From an uncultured Bacilli bacterium (GTDB lineage Bacteria; Bacillota_I; Bacilli_A; RF39; UBA660): a DNA stretch of 64,000 nt. Every line of letters begins with the position of its first letter. Within the stretch, counting starts at the first letter, position 1. The notes beneath the pieces are model-generated. The model did not search any database. It saw only the letters and a program-made list of their open reading frames with translations, and was not told the DNA's origin. Positions 43,422-51,358 of the stretch are shown here, in pieces. Both the position numbers and the translations under genes were made by a program. The DNA lies in assembly GCA_944358445.1 (NCBI GenBank), contig CALVRC010000006.1, positions 1 through 64,000 on the forward strand, in the 5' to 3' direction.

Positions 43422-43932
43422 TTTTGTACCAATAAGATCAATTACAAATGGTGTTATTATTTGTGATAATAATGATAAGGTTACAGGGGTAAAGATATCT
43501 CCTAGAAATATCTTTATCCTAGAACCAGATGTTCAAAATATGATTATTAATAATTTAAAAAATGTTTATAACTTAATTGATTATGAATTTTGGATTATAG
43601 CGGCTGATAGGCCAGTTGATATAACTGCTTATTTATCAAGATTACAATTACTTTATAATCAACAATCTAGTCCAGTTAGAAGAAAATTAATTTTGGATGA
43701 TATTAATAAGGCTAATATGTTTACAACTAATAATGTTGTTGATACAGAATTTTATTTACTATTTAAAGAAAGAGATATGGATAAGATTCAAAAGAAAATT
43801 AGAAATTTAATTCAATCTTTTGCGAATGCTGGTTTAAATGCGACACAAACATCTAATGATGATTTAAGAGTTATTTTAGATAATTTCTTGAATGGAGGAA
43901 CTACTACTACGTTTGGGACGGTGATGAGTTAA
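43387..43932 (+). CDS. Separate N-terminal-type VirB4 (TraC/TraE-like) protein
   Basis: 181 residues, soluble. The start (DFVPIRSITNGVIICDNND, then VTGVKISPRNIFIL) reads like the N-terminal domain of Gram-positive VirB4 ATPases; the rest (DYEFWIIAADRPVDITAYLSRL, then DTEFYLLFKERDMDKIQKKI) fits the same fold. The ATPase proper is encoded by the next gene, whose ATG overlaps this stop by one base. So VirB4 seems split into two coupled polypeptides, or this is a dedicated partner. Confidence 0.65.
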   Translation: MSSTTRSKYTNDFVPIRSITNGVIICDNNDKVTGVKISPRNIFILEPDVQNMIINNLKNVYNLIDYEFWIIAADRPVDITAYLSRLQLLYNQQSSPVRRKLILDDINKANMFTTNNVVDTEFYLLFKERDMDKIQKKIRNLIQSFANAGLNATQTSNDDLRVILDNFLNGGTTTTFGTVMS

Positions 43933-45716
43933 TGGATATTAGAACACAAATTGCTCCTAAGGGTTTGGAATTTAAGCCTAGTAGTTTTGTAGCTAGTGAT
44001 AAATATTCAACAATTATGACAGTTATTAGTTATCCTAAAATGATTAGTCCTGGTTTTTTAGCTAATTTAACTAGTATGGCTGGAATTAAAATGGTTATAA
44101 AGCATATCCCACTTCCTTTTGGTGTTATTAATAAGATGATTAATAAAGAAATTGCGGATATGAAAGTTCGTTATCAAGAAGAACATGATGTTACTATTCA
44201 AGAAAAATTAAGACAAGATTATGAATCATTAGAGGCTTTTATTAAACAGTTAGCAGCTAGTCAAGCTAAAATTTATGATTTTCAGTTACATTTAATGGTT
44301 ACTGCAGATTCAGAAGAAGAGCTTACTGCTAAAAAATTGCAATTAAGGGGTTATTTAGAAGCTATGGATATGAGAGCTATACCTTTAAGATTTGAACAGG
44401 AAAAAGTTTTAAAGAGTATGCTTCCGATTTATCCTAAACAAGATATTGAAGAAAGAATCGGTACACCAATTCCTTCTCCAACTTTAGCTGCTATGTATCC
44501 ATATGTTTTTGATAGTATTAAGGATCCTGGGCTTGCTACTTTACTTGGTGTTGATTTTTCTGGTGGAGTTGTACTTTTTAATCAGTTTTTATATCAAATT
44601 CAAAAAGAGCATAATAGGAATAATGCTAACATGATTATTTTAGGTACTTCTGGTAGTGGTAAATCTACAGCTGCTAAATTATTACTTAGAAGTCATATTA
44701 GAAATAATTATAAAATGGTTTTAATTGATCCTGAAGGTGAGCTTGAAGAAATGGCAAGACTTTATGGTGGAGATTTTATCGATTTAGGTAAAGGTGGAGA
44801 ATTTGGTATGATCAATCCACTAGAAGTAATTGTTGATGCGGATGAAGAAGAATTGAAACAAGGTATGGGATATGCTGTACTTACTAGATCTTTGCAAACA
44901 GTTAAGGCATTTATGAAATATTATGATCCTTCAATTACTGAGGATGTTATTAATGTATTTAGTGAAATGGTTCAAGAAACTTATAAACGTTTTGGTATAG
45001 ATTTTAATACAGATTTTACTAAATTTACTTCTAAAGATTATCCAACATTTAGGGATGTTTATGCGACTGTTAGAGGTAAGATTACAGCAATGCCTGAACA
45101 AAATAGAGAAAGAGATATATTAGAACAGCTAGAGCTTAAATTGCGTCCTTTAATTAGAGAGTTAAGATTTTATTTTGATGGTACAACTACAATTACACCA
45201 AAAAGTAATTTTATAGTATTTAATATTAGGGAACTTATGAATGCTGATGCAAATATTAGAAATGCCTTATTCTTTAATGTTTTGAAATATGCATGGAGTT
45301 TAACTTTGGATCCTAATATTAATACAGTGCTTACTGTTGATGAGGCACACGTTCTTTTATCAGGTAATAATACTTTAGGGGCAGATTTCTTAGCTCAAGT
45401 TCAAAGACGTGCTCGTAAATATAATACAGGGACAATTATTATTACTCAACAACCAACAGACTTTAGTGATCCAACTGTTATTACACAAGGTAAGGCAATA
45501 TTTGATAATGCTTCTTATTATTTAATAATGGGTTTAAAGAAACAGGCTGTTGAGGATTTGGCTAAATTGATAGATTTAAATGATAATGAAAAAGAAAGTA
45601 TTAAGGGATACAATCAAGGTGAGGCTTTGTTTGTTTGTGGAAGTAAACGTATGAGAATTAACGTTGTTGTAACTCAACAAGAGTTAGATTCATTTGGTTC
45701 AGGTGGTGGACTATAA
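43932..45716 (+). CDS. VirB4-like secretion ATPase
   Basis: 594 residues. N-terminal CagE/TrbE/VirB-type region (SSFVASDKYSTIMTVISYPK) and a helical stretch (about 75-150), then the motor domain: Walker A LGTSGSGKSTAAKLL (about 238-250), KMVLIDPEGELEEMARLYGG, and Walker B NTVLTVDEAHVLLSG with RRARKYNTGTIIITQQPTDF. VirB4 powers type IV secretion and pilus biogenesis and is the most conserved marker of these systems. Overlap coupling with the upstream gene. Confidence 0.9.
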   Translation: MDIRTQIAPKGLEFKPSSFVASDKYSTIMTVISYPKMISPGFLANLTSMAGIKMVIKHIPLPFGVINKMINKEIADMKVRYQEEHDVTIQEKLRQDYESLEAFIKQLAASQAKIYDFQLHLMVTADSEEELTAKKLQLRGYLEAMDMRAIPLRFEQEKVLKSMLPIYPKQDIEERIGTPIPSPTLAAMYPYVFDSIKDPGLATLLGVDFSGGVVLFNQFLYQIQKEHNRNNANMIILGTSGSGKSTAAKLLLRSHIRNNYKMVLIDPEGELEEMARLYGGDFIDLGKGGEFGMINPLEVIVDADEEELKQGMGYAVLTRSLQTVKAFMKYYDPSITEDVINVFSEMVQETYKRFGIDFNTDFTKFTSKDYPTFRDVYATVRGKITAMPEQNRERDILEQLELKLRPLIRELRFYFDGTTTITPKSNFIVFNIRELMNADANIRNALFFNVLKYAWSLTLDPNINTVLTVDEAHVLLSGNNTLGADFLAQVQRRARKYNTGTIIITQQPTDFSDPTVITQGKAIFDNASYYLIMGLKKQAVEDLAKLIDLNDNEKESIKGYNQGEALFVCGSKRMRINVVVTQQELDSFGSGGGL

Positions 45717-45738
45717 GAAGTAGGTAGGAGGTGATAAT

Positions 45739-47043
45739 GTGGCATTACCAACAGTTTTCCTAAAAGCAAAAAAAGCTATTTCAAAAGGTAGGGCTGCTTT
45801 AAAAGCTAAGAGTGCTGGTGAAGAAGCTACCGGTCTTTTAGGTAGCATGATTAAAGGTGCTGCTATAAGTGTTTTGTCTACATTAGCGCTTCCTATTTTA
45901 ATTATTGCTGGAGTAGCTTTACTTATTATTGTAGTTTTTGCTATGGTTATGTCTATACCACAAATTATTTTTGGTGTTACATTAGATGGTAGTGGAGGAG
46001 AAAATAGCACTACTAATAAATATTGTAATCAAGATCCTGCTAAAGCTGAATATGCTTATGAGCAAATTGATGGAGGTCTTGCTATTCCACATTATAGACA
46101 GCAAGATGATAGATGGGGACAAGAGAAAATGTGGGATGTTGATCATGGAAGATGGACCACGATTCATGATTATGGTTGTGCAGCAGCAGCTTTTGCGATG
46201 GTTGCTAGTTATTTAACTGATACAAAAATTTATCCTGATGAGGTTAATAGGTCAATTGGTGCTGATAAAGAAGGTGGGCGTAATGCTTGGCAGGGTGATT
46301 TTTATGATGTTTCAGTTAACTTTAATGTAAATCCACCAACACATACTAATAGTTGGGATGCTGTAGAAGAAGCTATTGAAAACAATCAACCAGTTATTGT
46401 ACATTATGTTGGGGGTTCTTTATTTACGGCAGCTGGACATTTTATTGTAATTAGAGGGAAAACTGAAGATGGTAAGTTTTTAGTAAATGATCCTTCTGAT
46501 AATGAAACTGGTTATAAAGGTGGATATATTAATAGAAAATTCACTGAAGAAGAGATGAAAAAAGGATTTGATTGGGCTGTAATATTTGAAGCTAAGGTAT
46601 GTGCAAATGGTACGGATTATTTACAGTGGGCTATTGATATTGCAAATGATGATAGTCATGGGTATAGTCAGTGTGCTAGAAATGGGCCTGATTATGATTG
46701 CTCTAGTTTAGTTTATTATTCACTTTTAAATTCTGGATATACTGAAGAAGAACTTGGTGGATACGCTTTTAATACTAGTAGAGAGTTTGAAATATTACCT
46801 CAAATTGGATTTGAAAGACATCCTTATAATGCCAGTGAGCTTCAGCCTGGTGATATTTTATGGCGTAGTGGTCATACTGGTATATATGCTGGTGATGGTC
46901 AAGTTGTACAAGCTTCTAGTAGCCGTCAGTCATGGCCAGGAAAACCTTTTGGATATTGTGGAACGACAGGGGATCAAGATGGTACAGAAATTTGGGTTAG
47001 TCCGGACAGCAGTAGTTGGACATACTATTTTAGAAAAGAGTAA
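45739..47043 (+). CDS. Membrane-anchored cell-wall hydrolase: C39-like peptidase plus NlpC/P60-type domain
   Basis: 434 residues. A cytoplasmic basic start, one membrane helix (about 50-75), then an outer C39_2-like domain (IPHYRQQDDRWGQ, YGCAAAAFAMVASY with the Cys, AAGHFIVIRGK with the His). The C-terminal NlpC/P60-like domain has YDCSSLVYYSLL (Cys) and RSGHTGIYAGDG (His). Such enzymes cut wall peptides so that the secretion machine can cross the wall, the VirB1-like role. GTG start with the ideal AGGAGGTGATAAT. It follows virB4, the usual place for such enzymes in Gram-positive systems. Confidence 0.85.
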   Translation: MALPTVFLKAKKAISKGRAALKAKSAGEEATGLLGSMIKGAAISVLSTLALPILIIAGVALLIIVVFAMVMSIPQIIFGVTLDGSGGENSTTNKYCNQDPAKAEYAYEQIDGGLAIPHYRQQDDRWGQEKMWDVDHGRWTTIHDYGCAAAAFAMVASYLTDTKIYPDEVNRSIGADKEGGRNAWQGDFYDVSVNFNVNPPTHTNSWDAVEEAIENNQPVIVHYVGGSLFTAAGHFIVIRGKTEDGKFLVNDPSDNETGYKGGYINRKFTEEEMKKGFDWAVIFEAKVCANGTDYLQWAIDIANDDSHGYSQCARNGPDYDCSSLVYYSLLNSGYTEEELGGYAFNTSREFEILPQIGFERHPYNASELQPGDILWRSGHTGIYAGDGQVVQASSSRQSWPGKPFGYCGTTGDQDGTEIWVSPDSSSWTYYFRKE

Positions 47044-47071
47044 AGTAAGATAATATGGAAGGATAGATATT

Positions 47072-47764
47072 ATGAAAAAAAGGTTGTTATTTATTATTTG
47101 TTTTGTGTTATTATTAACTGGTTGTGATGTTAATTATAGTGTTACGATAAATGAAGATGAAACTTTTGATGAAAAAATAACAATGTCTTTTTTGAAAACT
47201 CCTTCTGATGGTAATAATCTTACAATAGCTGAAGATGATAAAACTCCAATTTCTGTAATGCCAAATGAAACAAAATTTTATGATTCTGAGATTATAGATA
47301 AGGGAAATACCTATGATATGGTTTATACTTATAATCATGATATGGATAGTATAAAAACAGCATACTTTATAGCGAATTGTTACCCTGGAATGAGAATAAC
47401 TAACGATGAAGAAGAGATTGTGATAAATAGTGGTGATGGTTTTGCTTGTTTTATTGGTGATGATGGTCTTAAAGCAGATAGTGTAAAAATCAATATAACT
47501 ACTAAACTTAAAGTTTTAAATAATAATGCTGATAATGTTAGTGGTAATACTTATACTTGGGTTATTAATGAAAATAACTATTTAGCTAAAAATATTTATT
47601 TTAGATTAGAAAGACCTAATAATAATGGTGGCTTAGGTACAGAAATTATGAAGAAAGATAGTGCATCATCTTTAACGGCTGTTGTAGTTCTTTCAATTAT
47701 TATTGTAGCTGCTTTGATATATTTATTGGTTAGGTATAAAAGAAATAAGAGTAATGAATTTTGA
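47072..47764 (+). CDS. LppM-like lipoprotein with C-terminal anchor, paralogue 1
   Basis: 230 residues. Lipobox LLLTGC (Cys at about 18), an outer beta-rich domain starting DVNYSVTINEDETFDEKI, the shared motif NNADNVSGNTYTWVINENNY, then a C-terminal membrane helix (about 204-222) and basic tail. The beginning after the Cys resembles LppM-type domains (pattern only). It is held at both ends. Paralogous to 47794 and 50591. Next gene 30 bp on. Confidence 0.7.
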   Translation: MKKRLLFIICFVLLLTGCDVNYSVTINEDETFDEKITMSFLKTPSDGNNLTIAEDDKTPISVMPNETKFYDSEIIDKGNTYDMVYTYNHDMDSIKTAYFIANCYPGMRITNDEEEIVINSGDGFACFIGDDGLKADSVKINITTKLKVLNNNADNVSGNTYTWVINENNYLAKNIYFRLERPNNNGGLGTEIMKKDSASSLTAVVVLSIIIVAALIYLLVRYKRNKSNEF

Positions 47765-47793
47765 TTTTAAATTATGTCAAAAGGATGATGTTT

Positions 47794-48447
47794 ATGAAGA
47801 AATTATTGTTAGTTATTGTTTGTATTTTTATGCTTACGGGCTGTGATATTGAATATAATTTGACAATTGACAATGATTCTTTTGATGAAAAAATAGTATT
47901 ATCTATTTTAAAACAAGATACAAGTTTTGAAAATATGACTGATTATTTAAAAAATAAGATACCTATTTCTAATGAAAGATATGAAACTAAATTTTATGAA
48001 CCTAGTATAGATGTTCATGAAAATAGTTATGATTTGGTTTATGATTATAGTTATGATTTGGATAGCTTTAAAAATGGTTTTTTTGTAAATAATTGTTACA
48101 CAGATATAAGTATTACGGAAGATGGAGATATACTTAATATATCTAGTGGTAAAGATTTTAGATGTTTAAGTCCTGATAATGGACTTATTGCTGATAGCGC
48201 GAAGATTAATATTAAAACTAAATTAGAAGTTTTAGATAACAATGCTGATAGTGTTAACGGTGATACTTATACATGGAATATTAATAAAAATAATTATGAA
48301 ACAAAAACAATTAATTTAAAATTAAAAAAAGTTAATGAAAATAGTTTTGATTTTTCTTTTATAATTTATATAGCTATTCCCATAATTATATTTGGTGTTA
48401 TATTTATTTTAGCAAAAAATAAAATAAGAAAAATTAATAAGATTTGA
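47794..48447 (+). CDS. LppM-like lipoprotein with C-terminal anchor, paralogue 2
   Basis: 217 residues: lipobox FMLTGC, domain starting DIEYNLTIDNDSFDEKIVLS, motif NNADSVNGDTYTWNINKNNY, C-terminal helix (FIIYIAIPIIIFGVIFIL) and basic end. Start 47794 is chosen because AAAAGGATGATG lies just upstream and the signal peptide then has normal length; the open frame extends back to 47761. Confidence 0.7.
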   Translation: MKKLLLVIVCIFMLTGCDIEYNLTIDNDSFDEKIVLSILKQDTSFENMTDYLKNKIPISNERYETKFYEPSIDVHENSYDLVYDYSYDLDSFKNGFFVNNCYTDISITEDGDILNISSGKDFRCLSPDNGLIADSAKINIKTKLEVLDNNADSVNGDTYTWNINKNNYETKTINLKLKKVNENSFDFSFIIYIAIPIIIFGVIFILAKNKIRKINKI

Positions 48448-48462
48448 TTAGGTGGTGTTTTG

Positions 48463-50580
48463 ATGGAAAAAGTGATTAATTTTTTAAAAGAAGAAATAAG
48501 AATAATTGCTTGTTTGTCTATTATTTTGTTAATCATTTTTGTTAATATTGCAAGAGTAAATGCTGATTACATGGATGAGGAAACAAATGGTAATAAAAAA
48601 GAACAACAATTACTTGATAAAATTGAAGCTATTAAAAATGCTTTTCCTAATCAAGTCGATGAATATGCTTTATATGCTACTTTAATGCATAGAGGAACAT
48701 TAACTGATTATATTGAGGAAAGCTATGATGAAAATTTTGATAAAGATGAATACAATGATTTGATAAGTGATTTTGCTAATGACATTAGTTCACTTGGTGG
48801 AAAAATATACCAAAATGTTATGAGTATTTGGGATGCTCTTCAATCGGTAATAGAATGTGCATACTGTGCTTTGACAGGTGTAGATTATGAAGGTGAAGAG
48901 TGTAATTATAGTGATTTCCAAGAATGCGTAATAAGTGGAATGATTGATAGATATGTTGAAAGAGTAAATGCTGAATCTGAAGATAGTTTTGTTACTGTAA
49001 ATGATATTAAAAAACCTCAAACTATTGATTTACTTATGGCTGCAACAATTGTAATGCTTGATTCTAGTGGTTGGACGGGAAATTATAGCGATGAAAATTA
49101 TAAGAAAGCCCTGGCGGGTGAACAGTTAGTTGGAAATATGTTTGATAAGAATTCTATGATTCAAAATGCTATGTCGGTTATAATGAATGGTGTTTTTTGT
49201 GCAGTTGGTCAAGCTGGAGGGTTTGAATTAACTGTTGATTGGTTTGCGCCAGCTCAAGATTATGGTTCTAATGAAAATTTTGGCGTTGATATTCATTCGA
49301 TTGAAGGAAGATATAGTAGATTTTTCACAATGAATCAAATTTGTCAACATGGATATATTGGTGGTACTTATGATCATGTTAAAAACCCTGATTTAAGTAC
49401 TGATAAAGGTAAAGAAGAATATCAAGGTAAGAAAGATATTGTTGCTGAGCAAATAATTGATTTAGCAAAGAGATTTAGAGGCGAAGGTGGTAGTTTAAGT
49501 GACATTTGTTTAACTGGTAATACACAATCTGGTGATTTGAGTGATATGACGCCTGCTTTATGTGCTCAAAAATTTGGAGCAATGGCTCAAGCTGATTATA
49601 GTAGGACGGGTGTACTTGCTTCTATTACATTAGGACAAGCGTGGTTAGAGAGTAACTGTGGAAAATATACTCCTCCTAATTCTAATAATTTGTTTGGTAT
49701 TAAATGTAGCAGTGCTTGGGAAGGTGAATGTTCATATACTAGTACAGGCGAGGAAGTAAACGGTGGACATATTACAATTACTGCAGGATTTAGAGTATAT
49801 CCTAGTGTAGAAGAAAGTATTAATGATCATAGTAAGTTTTTGATTGAAAATGAGAGGTATGCTAATGCAGGATTCTTTGATAGTACTGATTATAAAAAAC
49901 AAGCATGGGCTTTACAAAAGGCTGGATATGCTACTGCTTCTGATTATGCGTCTACATTAATTTCTATTATAGAAGCAAATGATTTTGATAAATGGGATGT
50001 AAAAGTTAATACGACATCGTCTAATAGTATTTGTGGTCCAGTTGGTAATAATGGATGGGCTATAAGAACTGTTGCACCAACTCCGTCAGATCAACCATTT
50101 GTTGATGCTGATAGTGGTAATGTAGGTCAGTGTGTATGGTATGCGAAAGGAAGAGCTGTTGAAATTACAGAAGCGCTTAGATCTGCAGGAAAGCTTTCAG
50201 ATGAAGAAGCTGATAAGATTGTTAACTTGTTACTTCAAGCTTGGGGTAATGGTGGAGAAATATATGATAATACTAGAGGTGTCTTTAATGGTAGTAGTGA
50301 TATAAGACAGCCAAAGGCAGGTTCTTATATTGTTTGGAAGAAACCTGGTTCTTGGGGACATGTTGCTATTGTTGAAGATGTTACGGATACTACAATTACT
50401 TTGACTGAAGGCTGGAGTACAGGTGGTGGAAGTTTATCTTGTTCTGGTGATTGGAGCTGTGTTCATTTTGAAGGTCCTAATACATATGATTTAGAAGATT
50501 TTTATAATAACTATGGTAATAATAGAGGTGGAGGTTATGTCTTCTCTGGTTATGTTTATTTCTTAGAGCCATTAAATTAG
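48463..50580 (+). CDS. Cell-wall hydrolase: glucosaminidase plus CHAP domain
   Basis: 705 residues. N-terminal membrane helix (about 13-32), an unassigned ~300-residue outer region with Cys pairs, then a glucosaminidase/FlgJ-type domain (VLASITLGQAWLESNCGKY, NNLFGIKC, FRVYPSVEESINDHSKFL, YATASDYASTLISIIE). The C-terminal CHAP domain has GQCVWYAKGRAVEI (Cys) and GSWGHVAIVEDV (His). It would cut both glycan and peptide bonds of the wall; VirB1-like. TTG 48460 is possible, but ATG 48463 with GGTGGTG upstream is preferred. Confidence 0.88.
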   Translation: MEKVINFLKEEIRIIACLSIILLIIFVNIARVNADYMDEETNGNKKEQQLLDKIEAIKNAFPNQVDEYALYATLMHRGTLTDYIEESYDENFDKDEYNDLISDFANDISSLGGKIYQNVMSIWDALQSVIECAYCALTGVDYEGEECNYSDFQECVISGMIDRYVERVNAESEDSFVTVNDIKKPQTIDLLMAATIVMLDSSGWTGNYSDENYKKALAGEQLVGNMFDKNSMIQNAMSVIMNGVFCAVGQAGGFELTVDWFAPAQDYGSNENFGVDIHSIEGRYSRFFTMNQICQHGYIGGTYDHVKNPDLSTDKGKEEYQGKKDIVAEQIIDLAKRFRGEGGSLSDICLTGNTQSGDLSDMTPALCAQKFGAMAQADYSRTGVLASITLGQAWLESNCGKYTPPNSNNLFGIKCSSAWEGECSYTSTGEEVNGGHITITAGFRVYPSVEESINDHSKFLIENERYANAGFFDSTDYKKQAWALQKAGYATASDYASTLISIIEANDFDKWDVKVNTTSSNSICGPVGNNGWAIRTVAPTPSDQPFVDADSGNVGQCVWYAKGRAVEITEALRSAGKLSDEEADKIVNLLLQAWGNGGEIYDNTRGVFNGSSDIRQPKAGSYIVWKKPGSWGHVAIVEDVTDTTITLTEGWSTGGGSLSCSGDWSCVHFEGPNTYDLEDFYNNYGNNRGGGYVFSGYVYFLEPLN

Positions 50581-50590
50581 GAGGTTTATG

Positions 50591-51256
50591 ATGAAATATT
50601 TAAAATATTTACTTTTATTGTTAGTATTTTGTTTGACTGGATGTGATGTTACATACAATTTAACTATTACTGATGATTATATGACAGAATCTGTTTCTTT
50701 TTGGTATGATGACACTAAAGAAAATGAAGATATTTTAAATCAATATTTAGATACTAACCATCAAGCATACTTTGATATGGATACTAGTACAGCAAAATAT
50801 TATAATAAGAAAAAAATAACTGATGATGGTAAAATAGGCATGAATTTAGAGTATGAGTATGATGAAAATAATTTAGAAAAGTCTTCTTTAATAGATAAGT
50901 GTTATTATAAAAAGAATGTTATAGTTACTGATGAGCAGATTGTTATTAATACTGATAATGTTGTTAGTTGTATGTATACAGATGATGTAAAGCAGTTTGA
51001 TAGTTTAACAATTAATATAAAAACTGATTTAGAGGTTGTTGAAAACAATGCTGATAAAGTTGATGGAAATACTTATACATGGGTAATTAATGAAAATAAT
51101 TATCAAAATCATCCTATTCAAATGAGAATAAAAAAAGGTACGGATAAAGGGTTTAATTTTTGGATTATTATAATTGTTATAATTGTTTTACTTCTTATAA
51201 TTGCAATTTTTGCATATAATACATATTTGAAAAATAAAAAAAGAAATAAAATATAG
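50591..51256 (+). CDS. LppM-like lipoprotein with C-terminal anchor, paralogue 3
   Basis: 221 residues: lipobox FCLTGC, domain starting DVTYNLTITDDYMTESVSF, motif NNADKVDGNTYTWVINENNY, C-terminal helix (about 193-213) and a Lys/Arg-rich end. ATG 50591 has AGGAGG at 6-bp spacing; ATG 50588 is the alternative. Ends the hydrolase/lipoprotein block; terminator follows. Confidence 0.7.
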   Translation: MKYLKYLLLLLVFCLTGCDVTYNLTITDDYMTESVSFWYDDTKENEDILNQYLDTNHQAYFDMDTSTAKYYNKKKITDDGKIGMNLEYEYDENNLEKSSLIDKCYYKKNVIVTDEQIVINTDNVVSCMYTDDVKQFDSLTINIKTDLEVVENNADKVDGNTYTWVINENNYQNHPIQMRIKKGTDKGFNFWIIIIVIIVLLLIIAIFAYNTYLKNKKRNKI

Positions 51257-51266
51257 TGTTTTTATA

Positions 51267-51298
51267 GGGCTTTGGTCTACTCAAAGCCTTTTATTTTT
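51267..51298 (+). terminator. Terminator before the VirD4-like gene
   Basis: GGCTTTG / CAAAGCC perfect stem (51268-51274 and 51282-51288) followed by T-rich sequence. Confidence 0.8.
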
Positions 51299-51322
51299 AT
51301 TGCGGATATTAAATTGACGTGA

Positions 51323-51328
51323 TATAAT
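51323..51328 (+). promoter_or_regulatory. Extended -10 promoter of the VirD4-like gene
   Basis: TGATATAAT (extended -10) 31 bp before the start codon. TTGACG just upstream is too close to act as its -35. Confidence 0.55.
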
Positions 51329-51358
51329 ATTATTGATTTGTAACGGAGGGATTTGTCT

